From contig JBBHKE010003248.1 of the NCBI GenBank assembly GCA_037447655.1, forward strand, positions 1 through 64,000: a stretch of DNA of 64,000 nucleotides, in the 5' to 3' direction. The position numbers and the translations under genes were made by a program. Within the stretch, counting starts at the first letter, position 1. Every line of letters begins with the position of its first letter. The stretch comes from Zygnema cylindricum (Eukaryota; Streptophyta; Zygnematophyceae; Zygnematales; Zygnemataceae). The notes beneath the pieces are model-generated. The model did no database searches and was not told where the DNA came from. It worked only from the letters and a program-made list of their open reading frames with translations. Shown piece after piece: positions 9,784 through 20,898 of the stretch.

Positions 9784-10831
9784 TGAAACTCTGAGACCTC
9801 CATAAGTCCTCAGAGTAGACAGCTTCCAAGAAGCCTCTAGGATAATCCTGACCCCTTTGTGTTCCAGCAAAAATAACTGCCACCTTGGCAGACAAAAACC
9901 CTGACCAACTCCACCCCTGTAAAGGCAAGACTCCCCTGATTCGGTAGCAAAAAGAATCTCTGAATTTGCTCCCCTGAGCAGTAAGTTATGGAGGGTCAAA
10001 GTTGACCTTTTGTACAGAAGCTCACTGGGAGAGGGGGTCCTATCTTCTAATTTTTCTAAGTCCTATCTCTCTCACAGACTCTATCTACTGATGTACGGAA
10101 CCAATCAGAATTGAGTTCCGTACGCAAAAGTACAGCTGCCGGTGTACTTTATGTACGGACATTGTACGACATGGCAAAATGTCGACACATGTCAAATCCG
10201 GATTCGGTGCCATAATCTCCGGAGATTCCACAATCCAACGGAATTTCGCCACGCGTCATCCGATGTGGCGATGGCCACAAACCGCCGAAATCTTCCTCCG
10301 CGATCTCGGCGCTAATCCCGGCCGTCCGATTAAATTCGGCTTTAATCGTAGCCGTAATAAATACATGCGCGGTATTTGTTTCATTTACGAAACAAATGCG
10401 CGGTACTGATTTTTGTCCGTACCGTAAGTCGTACATTATATATTACTGGATCTATGTATCCCGTAATTCATTTCAGTTAAATGGTTTATCGCACGTATAC
10501 ATATTTAAATAAATATCAAACTATATGATACGTAACACTACCGCTAGACTAAACGGCTAAGGCTACCGGCTATTTCCTGTCTACCGGCCGGCAGGTACAA
10601 GGATTAAATCCTGCCGCCGGCACATACCTTTTAAATAAATAAATAAACCCCAACATAAAATTCCCGTAAACCTCAGGATAGCCAAGGTAGCCATGGCTCT
10701 AGCTTCCTCTCCAATTTCTCAGTGACTGCGACAAGTTTGAGAGTTGGAGAGCAAAGTTAGAGATAGACTGCCTCGACTTCTATATTTCTTTTCAGACCTA
10801 GAAAATACTAATAATACCATTAGTTTCTACA
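9784..10831 (-). repeat. Copia A 3' LTR
   Basis: In coding orientation it begins TGTAGAAAC and ends GAGTTTCA. It contains the inverted repeat arms ATTTGTTTC (10374-10382) and GAAACAAAT (10389-10397), and the arm GACCTAGAAAAT (10795-10806), which can pair with sequence beside the polypurine tract. Long open frames on either strand inside the LTR are by-products of recent copying, not genes. Confidence 0.95.
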
Positions 10832-10844
10832 CTCCCCTTATTTT

Positions 10845-11667
10845 CTAGTCAATCTTTAATTTCAGACCACACTTCTCCCTGCAAAAAATTAGCTTAGGGG
10901 AAGGCACAGGTTTGGTCATCATATCTGCTACCATCTCACTATCTGGTCTGTACTCTAAACTGATTATTTTGTTTTCTACTTTCTCTCTAACAAAGCTGAG
11001 TCTGATGTCCATGTGTTTGGCTTTAAAATGGTGTTTAGGATTGGCAGAAATAGCGATTGCTGCCTGATTATCACAAAATATTTTTCTGCACACCACTCTT
11101 AAGGTGACCAAGCTCACCAAGCAAAGACTTGACCCACATCAATTCTTTTACAACAGAGCAAGAGGCCATATACTCAGCCTCCATGGTGGACTGAGCAATA
11201 ACCTTTTGCTGTTTGCTACTCCAACAGCAAGCCCCATCACCCACATATAATACATATCCAGAAGTACATCTCCTCATCGGAGCATCACCATAACTGGCAT
11301 CACTCCAAGTAGTGAAATCAGTATTCTCCCCACCCAAATGCAACCATAGATCTCTAGTTCCTACCAAATATCTAAGGACTCTCTTAGCTGCCTCCCAATC
11401 CTTCTTAGTGGGAGCATTTAGACTTCTACTCAGCACTCCTACAGCTGCAGCTAAATCCGGCCGGGTACAATTCATAAAATAGATTAGACTTCCCACTACT
11501 TGCCTGTAAGGAATAGTCTGCATGACTTTCTGTTCATCAGGAGGTAATTCCTCGTCTAAGAATATGACTCCTTCTTCCTCACTCCCCTCACTTCCCTTCT
11601 TCAACTCCATTGGAGTTGTACAACTATTAGCTTTATCCATTTGAAATTTTTCAAGCATGTTTCCCAT
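10845..11667 (-). pseudogene. Copia A RNase H and C-terminal pol, frameshifted
   Basis: This is the ribonuclease H domain that removes the RNA template during reverse transcription. Visible landmarks are TWSDASYGD (catalytic Asp), the STMEAEYMA segment (catalytic Glu), CDNQAAI (catalytic Asp) and the terminal HVDIR-like KHMDIRLSFVREK block with TKP near the end. It starts with a connection region (NSCTTPMELKKGS, YRQVVGSLIYFMNCTRPDLA). One extra T near 11085-11092 shifts the frame (KSGVQK then FCDNQ), and another near 11672 separates it from RT. Copia C has the uninterrupted version. The copy is inactive unless complemented. Confidence 0.9.
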
Positions 11668-12661
11668 TTGCTTCCTTTTGAGTCAATCTTATAATTTTCC
11701 TTTTTCGGTCTCTCTCTACTTGAATTCCCAAAATATATCTTGCTTCTCCCATATCCTTCATTTCAAATCTCCCCTTAAGATCGGTTTTCAGTTTGTTAAT
11801 TTTTTCCATTGATTTACTTAACACAAGCAAATCATCAACATAAATTGCAATAAATATCAAACCTTCCTCATCTTCGAAAACATAGATTGAGTGATCTGAG
11901 CTGATCCGAATATATCCCAGACCGGTAAAAAACTCATCAAGCTTCTTATTCCATTGTCGAGGTGCCTGTTTCAAACCATAAAGAGATTTAATCAGCCGGC
12001 ATACCTTACTCTCCTCTCCTTCCTCCACAAAACCTTCGGGTTGTCGCATGAAGATCTCCTCTTCTAATTCTCCATGCAAAAAGTCTGTCTTGATGTCCAT
12101 CTGATGCACTTCCATGTCTTCCGCCGCTGCTAAACTGAGAAGTATGCGGACGGAGGGAAATCTGACCACCGGAGCAAAGGTTTCCTCGTAGTCAATTCCT
12201 TCCTTTTGTGTAAATCCCTCTGCAACTAATCTGGCCTTGTAGCGTTCGATTGTGTTATCTGGGTTCAGTTTTAATTTGAAAACCCACTTACAACCGATTG
12301 GTTTTCGGTTAGGTGGACAGTCCACCAGCTCCCAAGTATCGGCTGCCATGATTGAAGCCATCTCCTCATTGATGGCTGTCTTCCACCGGTTTCTTTCTGG
12401 ACAAGTCATCGCCTCTCCATAAGTTTGAGGTTCATCTTGATGAGATAGTTTAGTTACCTTGTTATTAACCTGTTTTTCTTGCAGTCTTTTGCTACTTCTC
12501 CTCCCCCCCTCAAAATCTGAGGCCGGAATAGATGGTTTTCGTGGATTCTTTCGAACAAACTCGGCTTCTCCCCTATCCCTTGATTTCGAATCAATTTCCA
12601 CCACGTTTTCCGCTTCGAGTAGAGTTGTCACTGGAGTTTCCACAGCCGAGTCCTTTTCGGT
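11651..12661 (-). pseudogene. Copia A reverse transcriptase segment
   Basis: This frame continues the upstream gag-pro-integrase frame after a TAG (12662-12664). Landmarks are a Lys/Ser-rich linker, GCKWVFKLKLNPD, YKARLVAEGFTQ, DYEETFAPVVRF, MDIKTDFLHGELEEEIFMRQP, the SLYGLKQAPRQW block and the catalytic IYVDDLLVLSKS. RT copies the element RNA into DNA in the virus-like particle. The frame ends in a one-base insertion near 11672 (TQKEA then shift). The TAG corresponds to a CAG (Gln) in copia C, so it is a point nonsense change. Confidence 0.92.
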
Positions 12662-12664
12662 CTA

Positions 12665-14965
12665 ATTTGTTCCTGCAAGAATGTCATCTTCTCTAAAACC
12701 TGGATAGTTAGGAAGCTCAAAGTCATCGGAATTTTCTGACTCAAATCTGATTTTTACTGACTTCGTATATTTGAAGGGATCCACAGACTTTCCTTCATCC
12801 ATAACTACTAGATGCTTTACTAAGATTATATCTTCCCTTTTTAGATCATAAACTCTATATCCTTTTACATCTTCATCATATCCTAATAAGTATCCCGGTT
12901 TTCCTTTAGGATCTAGCTTCCAATTGGACCGATCAGTATCTAGACTGAACACTTGACTGCCAAAAACCTTTAAGTGAGATATGTCTGGTTTCCGGCCTGT
13001 CCATCTCTCATAAGGTGTTTGATCTTTTATAGCTGAAGTAAGAACTCTATTCTTGAGGTAATTAGCACAGTTCATTGCTTCTGCCCAAAACCTTTTTCCT
13101 ATCTTTTTATCTGACAACATACTTCTAGCACTATCACTTAGTGTTCTATTTAACCTTTCAGCTACCCCATTCTGTTCCGGATTTTCTGGAACTGTCTTTT
13201 GGTGTTGAACCCCATCTTCCCTCAGAAAATCCTCAAAATGGTTAGAAGTATACTCTCCACCATTGTCACTCCTTACTCTCTTGATTGGAGTTTCATGGAG
13301 TTTTTCAATCCATGCTTTATATTGTCCAAAACAATCCTCAGCTTCGGACTTGTTTTTCAAAAAATATACCCGGGAATACCGAGACCAATCATCAGTTATA
13401 GTCATCATAAATCTCTTCCCCCCCGGTGAGGGCACTTTAGCCGGTCCCCAAATATCTGTGTGTACTAGATCTAGAATTTTTTCCGGTTTATAGGTGGCTA
13501 ACTTAGGAAAGGGTAATCTGTGTGCTTTACCTTGAGCACATCCACTACAATCACTTATATCATCACTCTCACTGAACTGAATCCCTTCCACCACTCCCAT
13601 CTTTTTCATCTCTCTTAACTTATCTAGATTCACATGCCCAAGCATCTTATGCCACATCGTAATATCATGAACACCAGCATAGTAAAGTTTCTTCTTTTCA
13701 TTACTTAAGATCAGCCTAAACATCCCATGGCTACCTTTCTGAGCAATGAAATAGACATCATCCTCAAAACTAGCAGTAAAGACTCCTTCCCTAGTGCTAG
13801 TAAAAAAACCCTTATCATCTAATACTGATGTAGAGATAAGATTTTTGTTCAGCTCCGGAATAAACAATACATCGGAGAATGTTAATATGGATGTCTTTCC
13901 TTCTACTAACACTTTTAGATCTACCGATCCTACAAGAGTAGTGGTGACTATCCTCCCATCCCCGTACTCTATCTCTACGGTGGGAATCTTTCTTATCTTA
14001 GTGAACAGGTGTCTATCCTTACACATGTGCATGGAGGCACCTGAATCTACAATCCAGTCTGCTTCACCTTTCAATCCACCGTAAGCACATTTCTGCCTCC
14101 GTGGAATTTCGACCTCTTTTTTCGCCTCCAACTCCTCATCCAAAAGGAGCTCATCGTCCTCGTCCTCGGATTCAGCCTCAAGTACCTGTGTGACAAGGGC
14201 CTTTTTCTTTCCTCTCGGGGTACCACCGGTCTGCCCCTCCTTTAACCGAAGCTCGGTTAGCTTAGTGCACTCTGCCATATAGTGCCCCGGTTTCTTACAA
14301 AAATGACATAGACCTTTGGGAGCCCTTGGTTCGAACTCATCTGCCTGTTTTTTCTGCTCCCTACCCCCATAGTTTCCGACCGGTTTTCGGGAATCCCTGT
14401 TCCTCCAATCAGTCGCTGTTGCCAAAGCTTGGCCACTCTTTCCTCCCCTTCGGATCTCAATTGTATTCTCTTGAACGAGAATCATCCCTACTACTGAGTT
14501 CCATATCCACCTTGAGTCAGGCAAGTCCTGCACACGGTAAACTATGTTCACGAACTCATCAGGTAACTTCATCAGTAAACAGTTAACCTTTTCTTTTTCA
14601 CTAAAATCTTTTCCCGCACTCTGTAGCTCCATGAAGAGTGTAGCAAGCTCATTGCAAAAATCCAACATATTTCCCCCTTTGTATACATACTCCTTAACTT
14701 TCTGATCAGCCAACTGTTGTGGCTGAATCGTACCACTTCGGTACATCTCTATGAGAGCCATCCAAAGATCGGATGCTCTTTCTACCTGCAAATGAGGACA
14801 TGCAAGTCCTTGAGTGAGATGGCGTAGGATGAAGTGCTTTGCCGCCATATTGTTGAAGTCCCAGGTTTCAGTATCATTATTCTCATTCCTCGGAATAGGT
14901 GACATGAATGTGGAACCAGTTGCTATTGGTGTGGTCGTCTCCTTCTCCTTTCCTTTGTCCACCAC
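12665..14965 (-). CDS. Copia A gag C-part, protease and integrase (767 aa)
   Basis: This is a long open frame. Residues 1-200 are gag (UBN2/copia-gag type, with TWDFNNMAAKHFILRHL and LMKLPDEF). The zinc knuckle CHFCKKPGHYMAEC is at 220-233. The protease active site is DSG at 307-309. The integrase zinc module is H439/H444/C473/C476, and the DDE core is D504, D567 and E603, with 35 residues between the last two. The frame ends at a TAG that copia C reads as Gln. It is in frame with the upstream gag start except for a TGA at 14969-14971. All enzyme motifs are intact, so this is a recent copy. Confidence 0.93.
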
Positions 14966-14968
14966 CTC

Positions 14969-15205
14969 TCATTCCTTTGTTTCCTCCGTTGAAGGTGGGT
15001 CCTCTTTCCTGGTGAATCTGGTTCCTCCAAACCCTGGAGGAATTCCAAGACTTGATGGACGCCCCAACCGTCCACTCATTATCCCCCAAAACCTTTTTTC
15101 GCATAGAGCTCCTATCATCATACTTTCCCAGTATATGAAGCCAGTTCCATTAAAGATTGGTACCCTAGAGGGTGGGCCCATAACCTGAAACTCTGAGACC
15201 TCCAT
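14969..15205 (-). pseudogene. Copia A gag N-terminus, starting inside the LTR
   Basis: The frame starts at an ATG inside the 5' LTR (15203-15205) and runs through the primer-binding site, whose GTTATGGGCCCA is read as V-M-G-P. It continues as gag (VPIFNGTGFIYWESMM...), whose FNGT-YW pattern is typical of the start of copia gag. A TGA at 14969-14971 separates it from the long frame that begins at 14965. Copies D and F have GGA here, while copia C shares the TGA. A second in-frame ATG lies in the primer-binding site itself. Confidence 0.85.
15171..15185 (-). promoter_or_regulatory. Copia A primer-binding site (half-tRNA type)
   Basis: GGTTATGGGCCCACC on the minus strand abuts the LTR end CA without a gap. 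From memory of plant initiator tRNA-Met (anticodon segment GGTGGGCCCATAACC), it is complementary over 15 nt to the anticodon stem-loop rather than to the 3' CCA end. This is the arrangement known from Drosophila copia and yeast Ty5. Confidence 0.8.
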
Positions 15206-16234
15206 AAGTCCTCAGAGTAGACAGCTTCCAAGAAGCCTCTAGGATAATCCCGACCCCTTTGTGTTCCAGCAAAAATAACTGCCACCTTGGCAGACAAAAA
15301 CCGTGACTACCTCCACCCTTGTAAAGGCAAGACTCCCTTGAGTCAGTAGCAAAAAGAATCTCTGAATTTGCTCCCCTGAGCAGTAAGTTATGGAGGGTCA
15401 AAGTTGACCTTTTGTACAGAAGCTCTCTTGGAGAGGGGGTCCTATCTTCTAATTTTTCTAAGTCCTATTGCTCTCACAGACTCTATCTACTGATGTACGG
15501 AACCAATCGGAATTGAGTTCCGTACGCAAAAGTACAGCTGCCGGTGTACTTTATGTACGGACATTGTACGACATGGCCAAAACGTCGACACATGTCAAAT
15601 CCGGATTCGGTGCCATAATCTCCGAAGATTCCACAATCCAACGGAATTTCGCCACGCGTCATCTGATGTGGCGATGGCCACAAACCGCCGAAATCTTCCT
15701 CCGCGATCTCGGCGCTAATCCCGGCCGTCCGATTAAATTCGGATTTAATCGTAGCCGTAATAAATACATGCGCGGTATTTGTTTCATTTACGAAACAAAT
15801 GCGCGGTACTGATTTATGTCCGTACCGTAAGTCGTACATTATATATTACTGGATCTATGTATCCCGTAATTCATTTCAGTTAAATGGTTTATCGCACGTA
15901 TACATATTTAAATAAATATCAAACTATATACTACGTAACACTACCGCTAGACTTAACGGCTAAGGCTACCGGCTATTTCCTGTCTGCCGGCCGGCAGGTA
16001 CAAGGATCAAATCCTGCCGCCGGCACATACCTTTTAAATAAATAAATAAACCCTAATATAAAATTCCCGTAAACCTCAGGATAGCCAAGGTAGCCATGGC
16101 TCTAGCTTCCTCTCCAATTTCTCAGTGACTGCGACAAGTTTGAGAGTTGGAGAGCGAAGTTAGAGATAGACTGCCTCGACTTCTATATTTCTTTTCAGAC
16201 CTAGAAAATACTAATAATACCATTAGTTTCCACA
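15186..16234 (-). repeat. Copia A 5' LTR
   Basis: About 1049 bp, nearly identical to the 3' LTR at 9784-10831. In coding direction it carries the TGTACAAAAGG TATA-like box, a GGTCAA-CT-TTGACC inverted pair just downstream, ACGTG-type motifs and the ATG that opens gag. The edge at 16234 is followed by the CAATC duplication. Confidence 0.93.
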
Positions 16235-16239
16235 CAATC

Positions 16240-16964
16240 ATATTACTGAACCGTACTGAAAAGTACTAAAACCGGTGTACCTTTTGTATGACCACTCTAC
16301 GACAAGGCCATTACGTGGACCCATGCCCCTTTTTTACTCGTCCATAGGTTCCTCGGAATTCCCGCGACCAAATGTCATCTCTCCACGTGGCTCCACGTCA
16401 TGCCATGTCACAAAAAGCCAAAGTGACCACTCTAAGATATCGGCGATGAAGTGCGCCGTTGGATATCATCTAAAATGAAATCTCAGCCGTCATAAATACT
16501 TGCGCGATATTTGTTTCGCTAACGAAACAAAATGCGTCTTATCCATTTCGAAACCCTAGCGTACTCCGTACTTTACAAAACTATATCTAAGCACATCGTA
16601 TATAGTTTCAGTTAAATGAATTAGTTCGCTCATTAAGAAATAAATATCTATCAAACCCTATAGCATTTAGCACTTGTCCTAGACTATTAGGATGAAGCTG
16701 ACCGTACTGGCCAACTTGACGAACAGCCGCTACCAAGATCAAATCTTAGGTCCGTCAAGTATATTATTAGAAAACTACTTAAAATAACCGCATGCTGAAC
16801 TAAGGCAGCCATAGTCGAACTACTCTGTCTATCCTTCAATGACTACAACAAGTATGGTGGCTAGAGAGAGAAGGTTGAGGCTCGATGTCCGCCCTTTTCT
16901 TTTCCTTTTTATACTGATATATTTAGACCTAGAAAATACTCTATAAATCTACCGAATTTCAACA
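16240..16964 (-). repeat. Copia B 3' LTR, U3-side part
   Basis: This is the remainder of the LTR split by copia A, homologous to 22393-23112. It ends ATTTCAACA on the plus strand (coding start TGTTGAAAT). The arm GACCTAGAAAAT at 16926-16937 can pair with ATTTTCTAGTC at 16973-16983 beside the polypurine tract. Confidence 0.9.
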
Positions 16965-16983
16965 CTTCCCTTATTTTCTAGTC

Positions 16984-18545
16984 TAACTTTAACTTCAGTT
17001 TTAGTCCACATTTTTCTCTTTAATATTTTAATTTGGGGGAAGGCACTCGTTTTGTCATCATATCAGCCACAATTTCCTTATCACGTCTATATACAAGATT
17101 CACAATCTTATTCTCAACTTCTTCTCTCACCAACTCAACCTTATGTCCATATGCTTAGCCTTGAAATGATGTTTTGGATTAGCTGGAATTGCAATGGCAG
17201 CTTGATTATCACGTAACACTTCATGCACTCCCTTCTTCATATACCCCAGTTCTTGCAACAAGGACTTGACCCACATCAACTCTTTCACAGCAGAAAAAAA
17301 GGCCATATACTCAGCCTCCATAGTAGACTAAGCAACCACATTTTGTTGCTTATTGTTCCTACCTCACGCACCTTCTCCCACATACAACACATAACCAGAA
17401 GTACATATTCTCATAGGTGCATCCCCATAACTGGCATCACTCCAAGTAGTGATATCAATGTGCTCCCCTCCCAAATGCAACCATAACTCTCTGGTTCCTA
17501 CCAGATATCTCATCACTCTCTTGGCTGCCTCCCAATCTTTCTTTCTAGGTTCGCTAAGACTCCTACTAAGGACTCCTACTGCTGCTGCTATGTCCAACCT
17601 TGTACAGTTGGTAAAGTAGGTCAAACTTCCTTTGACCTGTCTATAAGGAATAGACTTCATAAACTCTCTCTCCTCTGGACTCAACTGATCATGTAAGATT
17701 GTCGCTCCTCCTTCTACACTCCCATCACTTCCTTTTTTCAAGTCCATGGGAGTGGTACAACTGTTAGCCTTTTCCATCTGGAATTTCTCAATCATATTAC
17801 CTATTGCTTCTTTCTGAGTAAGTCTGATAATCCTTTTCCCCCTATCTCTCTCCATTTGGATCCCCAATATGTATATTGCCTCACCAAAATATTTTATATC
17901 AAATCTGCTTCTAAGATCTTTCTTTAGCCTATTTATCTTTCCCAAAGACTTATTGAGCACAAGCAGATCATCCACACAGATTACAATAAAAATGACACCA
18001 TTCTCATCTTCAAACATATAGATAGAATGGTCAGAGTTGATCCAGATATATCACAGACCGGTGAGAAACTCATCTAGTTTCTTACTCCACTGTCAAGGAG
18101 CCTTCTTCAATCCATATAAGGACTTTATGAGCCTGGAGACTTTGCTCTCTTCTCCTTCCTCCACGAATCCCTCGAGTTGCCTCGTGGAAGTTTCTTCCTC
18201 TAACTCACAATTAAGATAAGTAGTCTTAATGTCCATCTGGTGTATTTCCATGTCTTCGGCTGTTGCCAGACTGAGGAGAATCCTTACTAATGGGAACCGA
18301 ACAACTAGAGCAAAAGTCTCCTCATAGTCAATCCCCTCCTTTTGGGTGAACCCCTTTGCTGCCAATTGAGCCTTATATTTCTCAATGGTTTTATCTGGGT
18401 TTAGTTTTAGTTTAAACACCCATTTACAGCCAATCAGTTTACTGTCCGGAAGACAGTCCGCTAGTTCCCAAGTATTTGGTTCCATGATGGAGGCCATCTC
18501 ATCATTTATGACTCTAATCCATCTGTCTTTCTTCGGACTGTTTTC
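16984..18545 (-). pseudogene. Copia B RT and RNase H, broken
   Basis: RT landmarks are RPIGCKWVFKLKLNPD-like sequence near 18400, FTQKEGIDYEETFA, IHQMDIKT and SLYGLK. The catalytic box reads CVDD instead of YVDD (near 17965-17980). RNase H landmarks are TWSDASYGDAPM, STMEAEYMAF and DNQAAIAI. Frames are cut by several stops (for example near 18050 and 17340) and frameshifts. It is the B-family homologue of the copia E polymerase. It is clearly non-functional. Confidence 0.88.
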
Positions 18546-19387
18546 AATTGTTCTGAGACAACTGCTGGCACTGAAGATGAAGAAGATGCAGCAATAGTCA
18601 TCGTAGAACAAATCAAAAGAGGAAGCTTCCACATATACCGATAGTTGAACAGCAACTTTGACAGACTATAGCTTTCGAAAAAAAAACCAATGGTTCTGAA
18701 AATGTATCACAGTGTAGATAACAAACAAAGGGACACACACACAAAATTTCAATGAATTCCGCTCATAGATATGTGAGATATGCAAAAATGAAATTTCATA
18801 AAACTGAGTGTACAGTTTTCATATCATTTGTTCCTAATGAATCAAATTCACTAAGTCCTACTTCTATACACCGAAACTACACTAAGCTGTACGGAGGCAT
18901 TCTAGCCGTACATATAACATTCTAACACAACAAATACTGTGAGTATACCTGTGTACTGAAGGTATGCCATAAACCATATTCTCAACACTAAATAACTAAT
19001 TCACTACAGACAAAATTTTATTCTACCAAATATTTACACCGAAGTTCAGACAATGTAAAGTGATAATGATCTAGTCACGCCTCGTCTGTATTTGTTGGCG
19101 GCGGCTGTCACCCGTCCGATTAGAGGATTTGGCACCGTAGAACTGACTTCACGAAGTCGCGTGGTCCTGCCAAATTTTCGTACGTCCACGGAGGACATAC
19201 TCACGTATTTCTCTCAAGCGACGACGTGTGTCCCAAGTGTGAATGAGTCGTGAACTCTCAACTTCACTGTCACACTAATTTCGATATGTACTGAACTGAA
19301 CTTAACCAAAAATAGCTTATGTCCTGAACAGCTCTCTCTCCCTCACAGCTAAGGCATAGAGAGGACTAAAGCTTTCTAAAAACAACA
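18546..19387 (-). mobile_element. Solo LTR inserted in copia B pol
   Basis: An 842-bp reverse-orientation homologue of the solo LTR at 5437-6255. Its coding-orientation start is TGTTGTTTTTAG (plus-strand CAACA at 19383-19387) and its far end is CAGAACAATT. Flanks TTTTC (18541-18545) and TTTAC (19388-19392) look like a 5-bp target duplication with one change. It cuts the linker between integrase and RT: the copia frame stops after a SYSEV-like peptide and resumes at SPKKDRW. Confidence 0.85.
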
Positions 19388-20898
19388 TTTACAACCTCGG
19401 AGTATGACAGAGGCTCATCTCGGTGAGATAACTTAATTTCCTTGTGAGCAGCCTGTTTTTCTTGAATCCTTTTGCTGCTCCTTCTCCCCCCTTCAAACTC
19501 TGAAGGTGGGATGGAGGGAAGTCTTGGATTTCTCCTTACTGTCTCATCGGCTCCCCTATCCATCAAAGCTGGTTTCGGTTCCTCCTCCTCTGTCTCCTCA
19601 AAGTCCAAAGGAACATGTGGGGTTTCCGGTGGATCTCCTGTGTCTTGGATCTTCCCTGAATTTGCAATACCTGCTTCATTGATGTACCTTTCGAGAAGGA
19701 CAGAGTCCTCCTCACCTTCAGACTCAAATCTGATTCTTATCTTCTTGGTATATTTAAAGGGGTCAAACAACTTCCATTCATCCATGACAACTAGGTGTTT
19801 AACATGAATGATATCTCTCTTTGCTAAGTCATAGTCTCTATATCCCTTGACATCCTTATCATATCCTACAAAGTATCCAGGTTTTCACCTAGCATCTAGT
19901 TTCCAGTTTTTCATATCTGTGTCAAGACTGTAAACTTGGCTACCGAACACTTTAAGCTGAGAGATATCTAGTTTCCTGCCAACCCATTTCTCATAAGGTG
20001 TCATTCCCTTTACAGCTAAGGTGAGGACTCTATTCCTTATGTAGTTGGCACAATTCATAGCTTATACCCAAAATCTCTTTCCTATTTTCTTGTCGGCAAA
20101 CATACTGCTTGCACTATCTCCTAATGTTCGGCTCAACCTCTCAGCTATCCCATTTTGTTCCGGATTATATGGTACGGTTTTCTGGTGCTGAACTCCTTCA
20201 TCTTTCAAGTATTCCTGAAACTGGTTAGAGGTATAGTCCCCCCCATTATCACTCCTTATTCTCTTAATGGGGGTTACATGCAACTTCTCACTCCAAGCTT
20301 TATATTGTTGAGGTAAGTTGATGCTTCAGACTTTGTTTTTACGAAGTAGACTCTAGAGTATTTAGACCAGTCATCGGTTATTGTCAACATAAATCTCTTT
20401 CCTCGAACTGAAGGTACCTTTCAGGTCCCTGGATATCTGTGTGGAGCAGATCTAGAATTTTCTCACCTTTATATGTGGTGGCTTTGGGAAAGGGAAGTCT
20501 GTGAGTCTTAACTTGAGCAAAGCCACTGATCTATCATTTCATTATCCCAAAACTGAATGCCTTCTACTACCCCAAGCTTTTTCATTTCCCTCACCTATCA
20601 AAATGCACATGCCCCAATCGCTTATGCCAAATCATCAACTTTGGAACACCAACATAGTAAGCATTATTCTTTTCATTACTCAGGTTAAGCCTAAACATTC
20701 ATTGGCTACCCTTGTTTGCGGTGAAGACAAACAAGGGTAGAGACAAGATTTTTACTCAGTTGAGGAATGTAGAGTACATTTGAGAAGGTGAGTATAAAAG
20801 TCTTTCCCTCCACTAAGACTTTCAGATCTACTGATCCCATTAGATTTGTTGTAACCACTCTCCCATCCCCATACTCTATCTCTACAGTGGGATTTTTC
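19388..20898 (-). pseudogene. Copia B integrase and linker, broken
   Basis: The recognisable integrase core includes IKRIRSDNGGDYTS, QHQKTVPYNPEQNGIAERL and KKIGKRFW (20062-20283). A C-terminal segment with KYTKKIRIRFESE and an Arg/Ser linker (SEFEGGRRSSKRIQEKQ) follows at 19388-19785. Upstream HHCC-region sequence near 20500-20640 is present but full of stops. The linker is truncated by the solo LTR insertion. Confidence 0.85.

Larger units (their letters stand above)
9784..16234 (-). mobile_element. Copia A: complete young Ty1/copia element, TSD CAATC
   Basis: The LTRs are 9784-10831 (3') and 15186-16234 (5'), about 1048 bp each with few differences. Perfect CAATC duplications flank the element (9779-9783 and 16235-16239). 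The primer-binding site is at 15171-15185 and the polypurine tract directly adjoins 10832. The internal order gag-protease-integrase-RT-RNase H is diagnostic of Ty1/copia. Coding is nearly complete but has a TGA in gag, a TAG before RT and two single-base insertions. It sits inside the 3' LTR of copia B, in the same orientation. Confidence 0.95.

Noticed and set aside
9763-9999. 78-codon frame at the U5 side of A-type LTRs (also 15165-15401, 49930-50166, 52817-53053)
   Set aside because: It starts with TTG, not ATG, and overlaps the gag start in another frame. Its conservation reflects copy age, so it is not supported as a real upstream ORF.
10149-10436. 95-codon minus-strand frame in the copia LTR, also found at 15483-15839, 44869-45201 and 50311-50604
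   Set aside because: It recurs only because the LTRs are recent copies. It crosses the U3 promoter region, has frame breaks in other LTRs and shows no domain.
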